Source of the DNA: Micromonospora sp. WMMD980 | GTDB taxonomy: Bacteria; Actinomycetota; Actinomycetes; Mycobacteriales; Micromonosporaceae | Assembly (NCBI RefSeq): GCF_029626035.1 | Contig: NZ_JARUBE010000003.1 | Span: 1,116,001-1,180,000, forward strand | Reading direction: 5' to 3' | Length of the DNA: 64,000 nucleotides | Shown: piece by piece, positions 8,879 to 17,888 of the stretch | Layout of the letters: the number at the start of each line of letters is the position of its first letter | Numbering within the stretch: the first letter of the stretch is position 1 | Notes under the pieces: model-generated | Database searches by the model: none | The model's input: the letters and a program-made list of their open reading frames with translations, nothing else | Told to the model about the DNA's origin: nothing | Program-made: the position numbers and the translations under genes

Positions 8879-9091
8879 GTGGCGCTGCCGTTGCCCGAGG
8901 GTCTGCTGTTCGCCGGGTGGATGATCGCCCTGGCCTGCGCCGCTGCCGGTGGATACGCGATCCTCGCCCATCGCGAGTCCTCCCGGCCGGCGACGATGCT
9001 GCGGGCGGGGCGGTATGCGGTCGTGGTGGCGGCGACGGGACTCGTCGGCCAGGCCGCCTGGGCGTTGCTCACCGTGCTCGTCGACCGGTGA
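8879..9091 (+). CDS. Small two-helix membrane protein
   Basis: 70 aa from GTG at 8879, with GGAAGG at 8867-8872. A TTG start at 8840 would add 13 residues with no ribosome site. Two hydrophobic helices (LLFAGWMIALACAAAGGYA; AVVVAATGLVGQAAWALLTV) are separated by a short basic loop (HRESSRPATMLRAGRY). Convergent with the LtrA gene 20 bp downstream. No family recognised. Confidence 0.6.
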   Translation: MALPLPEGLLFAGWMIALACAAAGGYAILAHRESSRPATMLRAGRYAVVVAATGLVGQAAWALLTVLVDR

Positions 9092-9111
9092 CGTCGGACG
9101 ACAGGCGGTGA

Positions 9112-10326
9112 TCAGTGGCGGTGGCGGCGTCGGTGGGAACGGTGTGACACGACGCTGACACTGGCGACGACCGCGGCGGCGGTGACGAGGCCGGCCAGGG
9201 GCACGGCGAGTGGGCCGGTGAAGCTTGCCGCCAGGGTGAGCGCGGCCGCGGTCGGTGCGATGAGCTGCTCTGTCCGACCTCGTTTGTAGTGGCGGGTCTG
9301 CAGGAGCCAGACGGCGAGCAGGAACATGGCGGTGGGCGCGGTCACCGCGACAGCGACGGCGGTCACGTCGGCCGTGCCGCGTCCGACGGCGTGCTCGAAG
9401 GCTGCCTCCAGGCCGGCGCCGACCGCCGCGGCGGAGGCGAAGACCACGTAGTGGCCGTAGCCCCAGTTGAAGCCGGATCGGCGGTCGAGCAGGCGGTCGC
9501 GCCCGGGCACGGCGAAGTAGATCGACCAGAACGAGAAGACGATCAACAGGCCACCGGCCGCGATCGGCAACAGTTGGTCGAGCTGGTCGGCGCCGTCCAC
9601 GGCGGACTGCAGCGCCACCGAGGCGGCGGCGATCGTCTCACCGAGCACGATGATGGTGAACAGGCCGTACCGCTCGGCGATGTGTCGGGGGTTCCACGGG
9701 GTGGGCCGCCCGCGTTCGGCGGCCGGAGGCACGCTGAGTTCGGCGGCGGCCATGGTGACGAACAGCCACGGCTTCACCGGCACCGGTACGGCGAGCGGCA
9801 GCAGCCAGCCGAACTGGCAGGCGACGATCCCGACGGCGTAGCGACGGGCCGTGCGCCGTGCCCGGTCGGTCTCGTTGCGGGCCGCCCGCAGCCACTGCAT
9901 GCTCAGGGCGGCACGCATGATGGCGTAGCCGACGAAGACGAGGGTCCAGTTCTGGTCGTCGAAGGCGCGGGCAACACCGGCGGCGAGCACCAGCACCCCG
10001 GTCATCTGTGCGAAGGTCAGCAGCCGGTAGCCGATGTCGTCGGTGTCGTAGGCGGAGGCGAACCAGCTGAAGTTCATCCAGGCCCACCAGATGGCGAAGA
10101 ACACCATCGCGTAGGCCACCACACCGTCGAGTGCGTGCCCGGTGGTGACGGCATGGGCGAGGCGGTCGCCGGCCTGCGCGACCGCCACGACGAACACCAG
10201 GTCGAACAGGAGTTCGAGCGGTGTGGCCGAGCGGTGTGGCTCGTCGCGCCGCCGGGGCGTCATGGGCCGGTGGACCCACCCCCCGCGACTGACCTCCAGA
10301 TTCGACGACGAGGTGCTGCTCACCAT
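9112..10326 (-). CDS. ltrA: Low temperature requirement protein A (LtrA)
   Basis: About 404 aa integral membrane protein with many helices. LtrA hallmarks are visible: PLELLFDLVFVVAVAQ near residue 35, FAIWWAWMNFSWFASAYDTDD, and HIAERYGLFTIIVLGETI. ATG at 10324-10326 follows GAGAGGGG; an upstream ATG at 10359 lacks this. The C-terminus is basic and His-rich. LtrA was named for low-temperature growth of Listeria; its biochemical function is not established. A second LtrA-type gene is cut by the right window edge. Confidence 0.9.
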   Translation of the reverse strand: MVSSTSSSNLEVSRGGWVHRPMTPRRRDEPHRSATPLELLFDLVFVVAVAQAGDRLAHAVTTGHALDGVVAYAMVFFAIWWAWMNFSWFASAYDTDDIGYRLLTFAQMTGVLVLAAGVARAFDDQNWTLVFVGYAIMRAALSMQWLRAARNETDRARRTARRYAVGIVACQFGWLLPLAVPVPVKPWLFVTMAAAELSVPPAAERGRPTPWNPRHIAERYGLFTIIVLGETIAAASVALQSAVDGADQLDQLLPIAAGGLLIVFSFWSIYFAVPGRDRLLDRRSGFNWGYGHYVVFASAAAVGAGLEAAFEHAVGRGTADVTAVAVAVTAPTAMFLLAVWLLQTRHYKRGRTEQLIAPTAAALTLAASFTGPLAVPLAGLVTAAAVVASVSVVSHRSHRRRHRH

Positions 10327-10482
10327 GGCCCCTCTCGACGGCTGCGGCGCCGGCGACACCCGAGCGTGCCGGCCGGTGGGACGCGGTCCTTGCCCGGCGC
10401 GAGAAGGCCGATCCGGTCGCCGATCGTGGAGGAGTCTTGACCCGGCGGATGGGCAGCGCGAGCCACTGCCGGTCGGAGGACG

Positions 10483-11325
10483 TCACGGCGGGCCGACCGC
10501 CGCGCTGGGCACCGACCTGCCACCAATCGGCAGTCGATCCGCCGTCGGGCCGCGCAGCGCCTCCACCGCGCCGGCGACGTCGAGGCGGGTGGCTTCGGCG
10601 ACGGCGAGGTCCCGCAGCGAGACCGCCGCCCCGGCGTCGCCGAACTGGAACGCGAGCTGGCTGCGATACCGGCCGGCGGCGTCCACCTTCGTCACCAGGT
10701 GATCGGCGATGTCGACAGCCACCTCGACGCCGGCCGGCACGCACCGCCAAGGGGTTGCCGCCCGTCGGCGGGCGACGTACGGCACGTCGCGCCACCAGAA
10801 CGCGTCGGCGGCGATCCCGGCGACGGTCTCCGCGACGATCCGGTGGTCGACGTGGTCGCCGAGCGCCTGCGGCGCGAGGACGAGGTCGGCGTCCGCGAGG
10901 TAGGGCTCCAGCGCCGGCCCGAGCATCTCGACCGCCGGGTCGCCGCGGCGGACACCGGCGAACAGCGCGTCCGCGTCCGCGTACCCCCGGTGGGGTGCCT
11001 CGGCCAGCGGGAGGTGCACCGGGCGCACGCCGAGCACCGCGCAGGCGGTCCGGTCCTCGGCGCGGCGCAGGGCCATGTAGTCGACGTCGGCCGGCAGTCC
11101 CTTGTCGAGTTGGCAGGCCAGGGCGAACGCCGACGCGTCGGGAACGGTCGCGGTGAAGCAGGTGACGACCCGCACGGCCCACCCGGCCGCCACCAGCGCG
11201 GCGAGGGTGCCGCCGGCGGAGAAGACCGCGTCGTCCAGGTGCGGGCTGACCGCCACCGCACGTCCGGCGATCCGGCGCGCGTCGCCGGCGGCCATCGCGG
11301 CGGCGCGGCCATCGCGGCCGGTCAC
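10483..11325 (-). CDS. PIG-L/LmbE-family deacetylase
   Basis: 280 aa zinc-dependent N-deacetylase-like protein. Metal motifs: SPHLDDAVFSAGG near the N-terminus (the (A/S)HxDD box) and LGDHVDHRIVAE (second HxxH box). The GTG at 11323-11325 overlaps the stop of the upstream glycosyltransferase (GTGA), which decides the start; an internal ATG at 11295 is possible. Family members remove acetyl from GlcNAc-containing conjugates, such as MshB in mycothiol synthesis. It is the last gene of the nine-gene operon; with a GT4 enzyme and inositol-phosphate synthase in the operon, deacetylation of a sugar-inositol intermediate is a plausible inference. Confidence 0.85.
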   Translation of the reverse strand: MTGRDGRAAAMAAGDARRIAGRAVAVSPHLDDAVFSAGGTLAALVAAGWAVRVVTCFTATVPDASAFALACQLDKGLPADVDYMALRRAEDRTACAVLGVRPVHLPLAEAPHRGYADADALFAGVRRGDPAVEMLGPALEPYLADADLVLAPQALGDHVDHRIVAETVAGIAADAFWWRDVPYVARRRAATPWRCVPAGVEVAVDIADHLVTKVDAAGRYRSQLAFQFGDAGAAVSLRDLAVAEATRLDVAGAVEALRGPTADRLPIGGRSVPSAAVGPP

Positions 11326-12563
11326 AGCAGGTGCGGGGCCGCGCGGAAGCGGCAGGTCGGGTCCACCGGCGGATCGGGGATCTCCGGCACGTCGCGGGAC
11401 AGCTTGTCGTACCCGCTGACGATCTGGTCGGCGACGACCGGCCAGCTCCACCGCCGCTCGACGTCCCGGCGGGCCTGCGCGGCGAGCCGGCGGCGCAGCG
11501 CCGGGTCGTCGAGCAGCCGGCGGACGGCCCCGGCGAGCGCCGCCGGATCCCCGGCCGGCACCAGCACCCCGTTCTCGTCGGGGCGGACGCAGTCGCGGAC
11601 GCCCACCACGTCGGTCGAGACGACCGGCAGGCCGCTCGCCATCGCCTCCAGGATCGTGTTGGAGAAGCCCTCGGCGTAGGTCGGGCTCACGAAGATTTCA
11701 CCCCGGGCGTAGACCTCGTGGGCCCGCTCGTAGGGCACCGCACCGAGCAGTTCGGTCACGCCGGTGAGCCCCAGCTCGGTGATGCGCGCGGTGACGGTGT
11801 CCAGGTCGGGGCCGATCCCGGAGAGCAGCAGCCGCACCGGCACCGCGTCCGCGCGCAGCTTGGCGACCGCGTCGAGCAGGTCCAGCACGCCCTTGCGGGC
11901 GTCGATGCGACCGTGGTAGAGCAGCACCGCCGGATCGGAGACCCGGCCGGGGTCGGTCACCGGTACGAAACGTTCGGCGTCGGTGGCGCCCGGCACCACG
12001 GTGAAGCGGGCCGGATCCAGCTCGTGACGCTGGCACACCTCGGCGGCGAACGACGGCGATCCGATCAGCAGGGCCGGGGCGTGCGTGAAGACGGCCCGCA
12101 CGAGCGTCCGGTGGGTGGTGCAGCAGGTGCCCACCCAGTGTCCGTCGCCGCCCTGCACGGACACCACGGCGGGCAGGTCGGCGGCGCGCGCCGCGCGCAG
12201 CACGGCGAGGCCGTTGGGATAGGCGTACTGGGCGTGCAGCACGTCGAAGGGCCGGCGGGCGTGCAGCCGCAGGATCGTCTCGGTCATCTCGTCGACGTCG
12301 GCCTCGAAGTCGGCCGGCTCGCCGCGGACCACGGCCTGCTCACCACGCGCCTCCAACGCGTGCACCTCGACGCCGGCGGGCACCCGCTCCGGTGGGGGCG
12401 GTCCCCCGCCGTACACGGCACGACCCGCCCGGTCGGCTCGGTACTGGGAGATCAGGGTGGGTTCGTGGCCGGCACGGACCAGGTGCCGCAGCAGGTTCTC
12501 GGCGTACGCGCTCATGCCGGACACCGCCGGCCAGTAGCGGCGGGACACGAAGCAGATCCTCAC
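11322..12563 (-). CDS. GT4-family glycosyltransferase
   Basis: 413 aa retaining glycosyltransferase of the GT-B fold. N-terminal acceptor domain begins RICFVSRRYWPAVSGMSAY, with the Gly-rich loop near residue 15. Donor-domain motifs are LLYHGRIDARKGVLDLLDAV and EGFSNTILEAMASGLPVV, the E-x7-E motif that binds the nucleotide sugar. GTG at 12561-12563 overlaps the stop of the preceding TIM-barrel gene (GTGA), and its own stop overlaps the deacetylase start. Lies within the inositol/YcaO operon and probably attaches a sugar to its product. MshA is a GT4 relative, but the N-terminus here differs from MshA. Confidence 0.88.
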   Translation of the reverse strand: MRICFVSRRYWPAVSGMSAYAENLLRHLVRAGHEPTLISQYRADRAGRAVYGGGPPPPERVPAGVEVHALEARGEQAVVRGEPADFEADVDEMTETILRLHARRPFDVLHAQYAYPNGLAVLRAARAADLPAVVSVQGGDGHWVGTCCTTHRTLVRAVFTHAPALLIGSPSFAAEVCQRHELDPARFTVVPGATDAERFVPVTDPGRVSDPAVLLYHGRIDARKGVLDLLDAVAKLRADAVPVRLLLSGIGPDLDTVTARITELGLTGVTELLGAVPYERAHEVYARGEIFVSPTYAEGFSNTILEAMASGLPVVSTDVVGVRDCVRPDENGVLVPAGDPAALAGAVRRLLDDPALRRRLAAQARRDVERRWSWPVVADQIVSGYDKLSRDVPEIPDPPVDPTCRFRAAPHLL

Positions 12564-13441
12564 GCGCCCGCCTCCGCGGTGACCGCGGACCGCCCCGCGT
12601 GGCTCGCCGCAGCCCGCTCCGCGTCGCGCAGCGCGGCCAGCGCGGCGGGCACCAGCGTGTCGGCCCGGTGCGCGTCGCGGGACAGTTCGAGGCTGACCAG
12701 ACCGCCGTAGCCGACCTGGGTGAGCGCGCCGAGCACGGCCGGGAAGTCGAGGTCGCCCTCGCCGGGCGCGCGGTGCTCGTGCCGACCGCGCGGCATGTCC
12801 TCGACGGCGCAGGCGCCGAGCCGGCCGGCGAACGCGTGCACCGCGGCGGCCGGCTCGTGACGGCCGGACACCAGGCAGTGCCCGGTGTCCAGGGCCAGGG
12901 TGAGGCCGGGTACCTCGGCGGCGAGGCGTGCCCAGTCGTCGCAGTCCTCGACCAGCATTCCCGGCTCCGGCTCGAACGCGCAGCGCACCCCGCGCCGCCG
13001 CGCGTGCTCCACCACGTCGTCGACTCCGTCGACGAGCCGGCGCCAGCACCGGTCCCGGTCGGCGCCGGGCTCCGGGACGCCCGCCCAGAACGACACCGCC
13101 TCGCTGCCGAGGCCGGCCGCCACGTCCACGCAGGTGCGCAGGAAGTCGCGCCGCCGGGCCCGATCCGCTTCGTCCAGCGACACGAGGGTCGGGTGGTGCT
13201 TGCGTCGCGGGTCGAGCAGGAACCGCGCGCCGGTCTCGACCACGCTCGCCAGTCCGAGCGCCCGCAACCGGCGGGCCAGCCGGTCGGTCCGTGCGGCCAG
13301 GTCCGCCGCGAACGGGTCGTGGTGTGCCACGTCGAGGGTGAGCGCTACCCCGTCGTAGCCGCAGTCGGCGAGCAGGGTGAGCGCGTCGTCGAGGCGGTGC
13401 GAGGTCAGGCCGTTGGTGTTGTAGGCGTAGCGCAGGCTCAT
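12560..13441 (-). CDS. Sugar phosphate isomerase/epimerase-like TIM-barrel protein
   Basis: 293 aa, AP-endonuclease-2/xylose-isomerase-like TIM barrel. Metal-ligand positions of the family are present: Glu in CAFEPEPGMLVED, Asp-x2-His in LALDTGHCLVSG, His residues in GRHEHRAPGEGDLD, and a late Glu in GLVSLELSRD. ATG at 13439-13441 overlaps the YcaO stop codon (ATGA); its own stop overlaps the GT4 start. Relatives such as IolE, IolI and hydroxypyruvate isomerase act on inosose or ketosugars, which fits the inositol-phosphate synthase and Gfo/Idh oxidoreductase in the same operon. The exact substrate is unknown. Confidence 0.82.
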   Translation of the reverse strand: MSLRYAYNTNGLTSHRLDDALTLLADCGYDGVALTLDVAHHDPFAADLAARTDRLARRLRALGLASVVETGARFLLDPRRKHHPTLVSLDEADRARRRDFLRTCVDVAAGLGSEAVSFWAGVPEPGADRDRCWRRLVDGVDDVVEHARRRGVRCAFEPEPGMLVEDCDDWARLAAEVPGLTLALDTGHCLVSGRHEPAAAVHAFAGRLGACAVEDMPRGRHEHRAPGEGDLDFPAVLGALTQVGYGGLVSLELSRDAHRADTLVPAALAALRDAERAAASHAGRSAVTAEAGA

Positions 13442-14925
13442 CGCCCGCTCCGCTGCACGGCGTGCCGGGTGGGCTCCCGGTAGAGCGGATAGAGCGGGCC
13501 GATCGTGCGGGCCACCGCCGCCAGGTCGAGCCAGGCGTCGGCGGTGCCGAGCCGTTCCCGGCCGGCCTCGTCGAGGACCACGGGCGCGGCACCCGCGTGC
13601 GGCGGCGTCCCGAGACCGACCAGCGGTGAGTCCCGCTCCCGCAGGCGTTCGATCCCGCGCGCCGCGATCCGTCCGTACGACATGGTCTCCGCCTCCAGGC
13701 CGGGCACGATCACCTTGGCCACCGTCGCTCCCTCCCCGGGCGCGACGACGACCAGCACGTCGAAGTCGGCGAGCCGGCGCAGCAGCTCGGTCAGCAGCGC
13801 GCCCTGGTCGTCGAGGCTGCCCGGCGCGACAGTGGGCAGCGCGCTGAGGGGCACGCTGTCGCGGCGGGCCAGCACCACCGGTTCCAGCAGCGCGAGCAGT
13901 TGCGCGCCGTCGAGGTGCGTCCAGCCGCGCATGGCGGTGATCGCCCGGCTCTCCTGCGCCTCGGCCGGCCGGGCGAACTCCCGCCGCCAGTACTCCTCCG
14001 GCGCGATCGGCCGCAGCAGGTCCAGCGGCGCGTGCGAGAAGACCTTGCGGGATCGCGACGAGACGTACTCCAGCAGCGCCTTGCGCAGGGCGACCTCCCG
14101 GTCCGGGTGCACGGCCTCCCCGCAGGCGGTGACCGCCAGCGCCGGTGTCTCCGGCTGTCGGTCGATGCCGACCACGTGCACGTCGGGCAGGCCGAACGCG
14201 GTCGAGGCGAGCTTGGGCAGCACCTCGATGCCGGCTGCCGCCAGGCGGTCCAGCATCAACCGGACGACCGGGTCGTGTATCTCGTCGACGTCGATCACGA
14301 CGCCGGCGTCCATGGCCCGGAACGCGGTCGTGTTGCCGTCGCGTTGGAGCAGCTCGAGCAGACCGTGCGCGACCGCCCGCTCGACGGTGTCGCCGGCGCC
14401 GGAACCGTTCGTGATCACCGGGATCAGCCGCTCGGCCGAGTCCTGCCACGGCAGGTCGGCGCCGTCCGCGGCGCAGAACTCGGCCGGCACCAGCACCGTC
14501 TCTCCGGTACGCCAACGAGTGGTGGGCAGCCAGCAGCGGGGCTGGTCGTCGTCGACCACCGTCCCGGCCGGCAGGACCAGAGATCGGGGATCCACCACCC
14601 CGTCCGGCCCGACCGCGCCGCGCAGCTCGCGGTAGGAGGCCCGGCGCGGCGTCATCGCCCGCAGGTGTCCGTGCAGCAGCAGGGCCTCCGCCAGTTCCCC
14701 GTACGCGCCGGTGCGGGCCTGCTCGACGGTGGCGCCGTAGCCGACGGCGGCGGCCCGGGGCCAGCCGGCGCCCAGGTGGTCGGCGGAGATCACCGGCACA
14801 CCGAGGCGGTCCAGCCCGGACACGTCGAAGTCGTCCACCTCGCCGGCCGGCAGGGCGTCCGCGAGCCGGTCGGCGACCGACCGGACCGAGGTCGTGGGCG
14901 TACGCGGTTCGACCGCTCGGGTCAT
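13438..14925 (-). CDS. YcaO-domain ATP-dependent cyclodehydratase/thioamidase-like protein
   Basis: 495 aa. YcaO motifs appear in order: AVGYGATVEQARTGAYGELAEALLLH (nucleotide loop and E-x2-E helix), ITNGSGAGDTVERAV, GLLELLQRDG (the usual ERD is QRD here), and DREVALRKALLEYVSSR. YcaO enzymes use ATP to activate an amide oxygen, giving azolines, thioamides or amidines. No C-terminal PxPxP tail as in many azoline-forming members, and no TfuA, E1-like or dehydrogenase partner gene. Genes on both sides overlap by 4 bp, so no precursor peptide fits inside the operon. That suggests a small-molecule or amino-acid substrate. Start ATG at 14923-14925 overlaps the stop of the MBL gene. Confidence 0.85.
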   Translation of the reverse strand: MTRAVEPRTPTTSVRSVADRLADALPAGEVDDFDVSGLDRLGVPVISADHLGAGWPRAAAVGYGATVEQARTGAYGELAEALLLHGHLRAMTPRRASYRELRGAVGPDGVVDPRSLVLPAGTVVDDDQPRCWLPTTRWRTGETVLVPAEFCAADGADLPWQDSAERLIPVITNGSGAGDTVERAVAHGLLELLQRDGNTTAFRAMDAGVVIDVDEIHDPVVRLMLDRLAAAGIEVLPKLASTAFGLPDVHVVGIDRQPETPALAVTACGEAVHPDREVALRKALLEYVSSRSRKVFSHAPLDLLRPIAPEEYWRREFARPAEAQESRAITAMRGWTHLDGAQLLALLEPVVLARRDSVPLSALPTVAPGSLDDQGALLTELLRRLADFDVLVVVAPGEGATVAKVIVPGLEAETMSYGRIAARGIERLRERDSPLVGLGTPPHAGAAPVVLDEAGRERLGTADAWLDLAAVARTIGPLYPLYREPTRHAVQRSGR

Positions 14926-15749
14926 GTCAGCTCCTCGATCGGAATGGGGCCGGCCAGCGGCTGCCCGCGCAGGTGCCGGTCGAACAGGGCGAGCACCTGC
15001 TTGCGGGCGACGGGTGCCGCGTACTCGAAGGGGGTGGCGACCGCGTCGAAGTCCAACTCCTCGACCAGGTCGCGCGCCTGGCGCAGCTCGGCGTGCGAGA
15101 GCGGGATCTGGGCGTGGTAGGCCTTGTGGCAGGACAGTGCCACCGGCGTCTCCCCGGCCAGCTCCACCTTGATCAGGTCGCCGACGAACAGGATTCCGCG
15201 CCGCTCGTCGTGCAGCACGCTGTGCCCGGGGAAGTGGCCGCCGGTGCGGTACATGGTCAGCCCGGGCGCGAGTGGCTGCCGGTCGTCGGTCGGCCAGGTG
15301 ACCTGGAACGCCTTGGTCCAGACCAGGTCGTCGACGCCGATGGCGAGCACCGGTGGGGCCAGTTCGTCCTGGAGCTGCCACAGGGCGCCGTACCCGTGCA
15401 CATGGCTGGCGCCGAGCGCCACCAGGCCGCCGCGGGCGCGCAGGTCGGCGAGGGCCGCGGCCGGATACCAACCGGCAGCCTCCCAGCCGACCAGGCCGAC
15501 ATCGGTCTCGATCACCCAGCCGGTGCTGCCGAGGCCGAGCCGCGGTTCGCTCCAGTAGCCGGTCACCCCTGGCGCGACGACGGCCGAGCGGGCCTGCCGT
15601 CCCACCGCCACCTCGTCCGCGCTGAGGAACCGCCAGCCGTCGGAGGGCAGCGCGTTGCGCACGTCGGTGCAGACCGGGCAGGACGGCGGGCGCGCGAACC
15701 AGCGCTGCCAGTGGCCGCAGTTGGCGCAGGCGTACGGGAGCAGAGGCAC
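14922..15749 (-). CDS. Metallo-beta-lactamase-fold protein with N-terminal zinc ribbon
   Basis: 275 aa. The first 30 residues form a zinc ribbon with two CxxC knuckles (YACANCGHW and SCPVCTD). The MBL fold follows: ASHVHGYGALW at the position of the HxHxDH box, keeping HxH but not the following D/H; GGHFPGHSVLHDE, the third His; and GDLIKVE, the bridging Asp. The second metal site may thus be incomplete. GTG at 15747-15749 lies 1 base after the oxidoreductase stop (TGA-C-GTG). Probably a hydrolase, sulfur-transfer or redox enzyme acting beside YcaO. Confidence 0.8.
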   Translation of the reverse strand: MPLLPYACANCGHWQRWFARPPSCPVCTDVRNALPSDGWRFLSADEVAVGRQARSAVVAPGVTGYWSEPRLGLGSTGWVIETDVGLVGWEAAGWYPAAALADLRARGGLVALGASHVHGYGALWQLQDELAPPVLAIGVDDLVWTKAFQVTWPTDDRQPLAPGLTMYRTGGHFPGHSVLHDERRGILFVGDLIKVELAGETPVALSCHKAYHAQIPLSHAELRQARDLVEELDFDAVATPFEYAAPVARKQVLALFDRHLRGQPLAGPIPIEELT

Positions 15750-15750
15750 G

Positions 15751-16737
15751 TCAGTTCCTTCCGGCGGCGGTGTGCAGCAGCTCGTAGAGATGCAGGTCGC
15801 GGGTCAGCGGCCACTGCCAGTCGGCACCGCGGACGGCGGCGGCGAAGGCGTGCGCCTGCGCGGTGAACGGGCCCAACCCGGTGTCGAACGGCACCGCCTC
15901 GGCGGCGCCGTCACCGGCGTCGAGTCGGGTCAGCGTGCCGCCGGCGGTCTGACCCAGGGTGTCGACGGCGACGAGTTGGGCGCGGGTGCCGACGACCTCC
16001 AGCCGGCGGCGGGGCAGCGGGTCGGCGGTGTTGAACGAGACGTGCGCCTGCACCAGCACCCCGCCGCCGGTGACGCCGGCGAGCAGCGCCCCGTCGTCCA
16101 CCCCGTACGGGTGCACCCGACGTTGGGTACGGACGGTCAGTTCGGCCAGGTCGTCGCCGAGCAGCACGCCGATGAGGTCGACGCCGTGCGGGGCCAGGTC
16201 GGCCAGCGCGCCGCCGCCGGAGCGCGTCGGGTCGACCCGCCAGTTGTCGTGCGGCCGCCCGTCCGGGCTCCACTCCGGCGGCAGCCAGCAGCCGTAGACG
16301 ATCCGCACGGCCGTGACGGTGCCGAGGTCACCGGCGGCGACGAGATCGGCGACGCGCCGGTGAGCGGGGTGGAACCGCTGGTCGAACGCGGCACCGGCGA
16401 GCGTGCCCCCGGCCGCGTCGACCAGCCGTCGGGCGTCGGGCAGGTCGGCCGCGAGCGGCTTCTCGCACAGCACCGGCCGGCCCGCCTTGGCCACCGCCGC
16501 GACCACGTCGGCGTGCGTGTGGTTCGGCGTCGCCACGTGCACCGCCTCGACCTCGGGGTGGTCGAGAAGTTCGTGCAGTCTGGTTGTGGCGAGCCGGTCG
16601 GGGGAGAGCGCGCGGGCGGCGGCGGAGTCGCTGTCGCAGGCGCCGACGAGCCGGTGTCCCGCCGCGCGGATCGCCGGCACGACGTGGTCGCGGGTGACCC
16701 ACCCGCAGCCGACGACCCCCCATCCGAACGGCCGCAT
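15751..16737 (-). CDS. Gfo/Idh/MocA-family NAD(P)-dependent oxidoreductase
   Basis: 328 aa. Rossmann nucleotide-binding start GVVGCGWVTRDHVVPAI, then the family catalytic EKP motif (LCEKPLA, about residue 96) and the C-terminal active-site segment APHGVDLIGVLLGD with the conserved His. Members oxidise or reduce sugars and inositols (for example inositol 2-dehydrogenase, IolG). With inositol-3-phosphate synthase in the operon, an inositol or inosose substrate is a fair inference. ATG 16737 is used; GTG at 16743, which overlaps the upstream stop as elsewhere in this operon, is an equally good start two codons earlier. Confidence 0.85.
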   Translation of the reverse strand: MRPFGWGVVGCGWVTRDHVVPAIRAAGHRLVGACDSDSAAARALSPDRLATTRLHELLDHPEVEAVHVATPNHTHADVVAAVAKAGRPVLCEKPLAADLPDARRLVDAAGGTLAGAAFDQRFHPAHRRVADLVAAGDLGTVTAVRIVYGCWLPPEWSPDGRPHDNWRVDPTRSGGGALADLAPHGVDLIGVLLGDDLAELTVRTQRRVHPYGVDDGALLAGVTGGGVLVQAHVSFNTADPLPRRRLEVVGTRAQLVAVDTLGQTAGGTLTRLDAGDGAAEAVPFDTGLGPFTAQAHAFAAAVRGADWQWPLTRDLHLYELLHTAAGRN

Positions 16738-16739
16738 GG

Positions 16740-17888
16740 TCACCACCGCTCGGGCAGGTCGAGCAGCAGCCGGCGCCGCACCGCGTCCGGGCCCGGCTCC
16801 ACGGGCCAACGCTCCGGAAGGTAGGTGGCGGCCCGGCCGCCGTACTCCTCGGCCCAGCGTGGATCGGGCCACCGGCGGGTGCCGTCGACATAGAGCGGAT
16901 TCGGTCGCAGCGGGCTCGTCGGATCAGGTTGCAGCAGCCCTGGCTCGGCTGCCGCGCCGGCGGGGTCCCGGGCCAGGCCGACGGCCTCGGTGCCGGCCAG
17001 CGCCGCCGGACCCGCGGGTCCGGGTGGTTGGCCGGCGACCGCGGCGGCCGTCAGCTCCTCCTCGGCATACGCGGTGGCCCCCGGCAGCAGCGCGGTCCAG
17101 TCCTCGGCGGGCAGCGGCAGCCCGGCCCGGCCGGCGGGGTGCCGCGCGTTGTGCAGGTGACCCAGCAGCAGCGCCCCGCCGGGCCCGGCGCAGGCCAGGG
17201 CGGCGGCCACCGCGGCGGCCTTGTCCGCAAGGAAGTAGAGGGCGTCGTGGCAGGCCACGTGCCGGGCTGCCGCGGGCGGTGGCAGCGGCCAGGCGGCTGT
17301 CAGGTCGGCGCAGACCAGGGACACCGGCGCGCCGGGCGGGAGGACGAACCGGCGGGCCAGCCACAGCTTCGCGAAGACCACGTCGACTCCGACGGCGTTC
17401 CGGTGCCCGTGCCGCACCAGGTGACGCAGCAGGTGCCCGGCGCCGCAGGCCAGGTCGACCACGGGCCGGCCGGCCGGCGGGTGTGCGGCGGTCAGCGCCA
17501 GGGCGGCCAGCCAGCTCGGATCGGACCAGCGATGGAGAAAGTACACCCCGACCCGACCGAGACCGAGTAGCCGGACCGCTTCGCGCAGGGTGCCGGCACG
17601 CAGCGCGGCGCGTAGCTGCTCCGGCGGGGGTGGTGCCGCCTCCCACCAGTCGTCGGCATCGCCGAGCAGCAGCACGGCGGCGGCGTCGGGTTCGCCCGCG
17701 TCGAGCGCGGCCACCGCCCGCTCCCGCATGTCCTCGCGTCCCGGGCGCAACCACGGGATGCCCTCGACCACCGGCCAGCGGCGGACACCGTCGGTGAGCG
17801 TGTGCCGGGTGTCCGGGTGCAGCGTCGTGCCGTCGGGGCCGCGCCACCGCAGAGCGGCGCCGACGGGCGCGGCGGGGGACGCGCTCAC
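16740..17888 (-). CDS. Class I SAM-dependent methyltransferase-like protein
   Basis: 382 aa. SAM-binding motif I is visible as VVDLACGAGHLLRHL (about residue 142), followed by AVGVDVVFAKLWLARRF (motif II acidic end) and SLVCADLTAAWPLPP. The flanking N-terminal 100 residues and the Pro/Ala-rich C-terminal 100 residues do not match a family I know. GTG at 17886-17888 overlaps the HD-protein stop. Probable tailoring enzyme of the operon's product. Acceptor unknown. Confidence 0.8.
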   Translation of the reverse strand: MSASPAAPVGAALRWRGPDGTTLHPDTRHTLTDGVRRWPVVEGIPWLRPGREDMRERAVAALDAGEPDAAAVLLLGDADDWWEAAPPPPEQLRAALRAGTLREAVRLLGLGRVGVYFLHRWSDPSWLAALALTAAHPPAGRPVVDLACGAGHLLRHLVRHGHRNAVGVDVVFAKLWLARRFVLPPGAPVSLVCADLTAAWPLPPPAAARHVACHDALYFLADKAAAVAAALACAGPGGALLLGHLHNARHPAGRAGLPLPAEDWTALLPGATAYAEEELTAAAVAGQPPGPAGPAALAGTEAVGLARDPAGAAAEPGLLQPDPTSPLRPNPLYVDGTRRWPDPRWAEEYGGRAATYLPERWPVEPGPDAVRRRLLLDLPERW

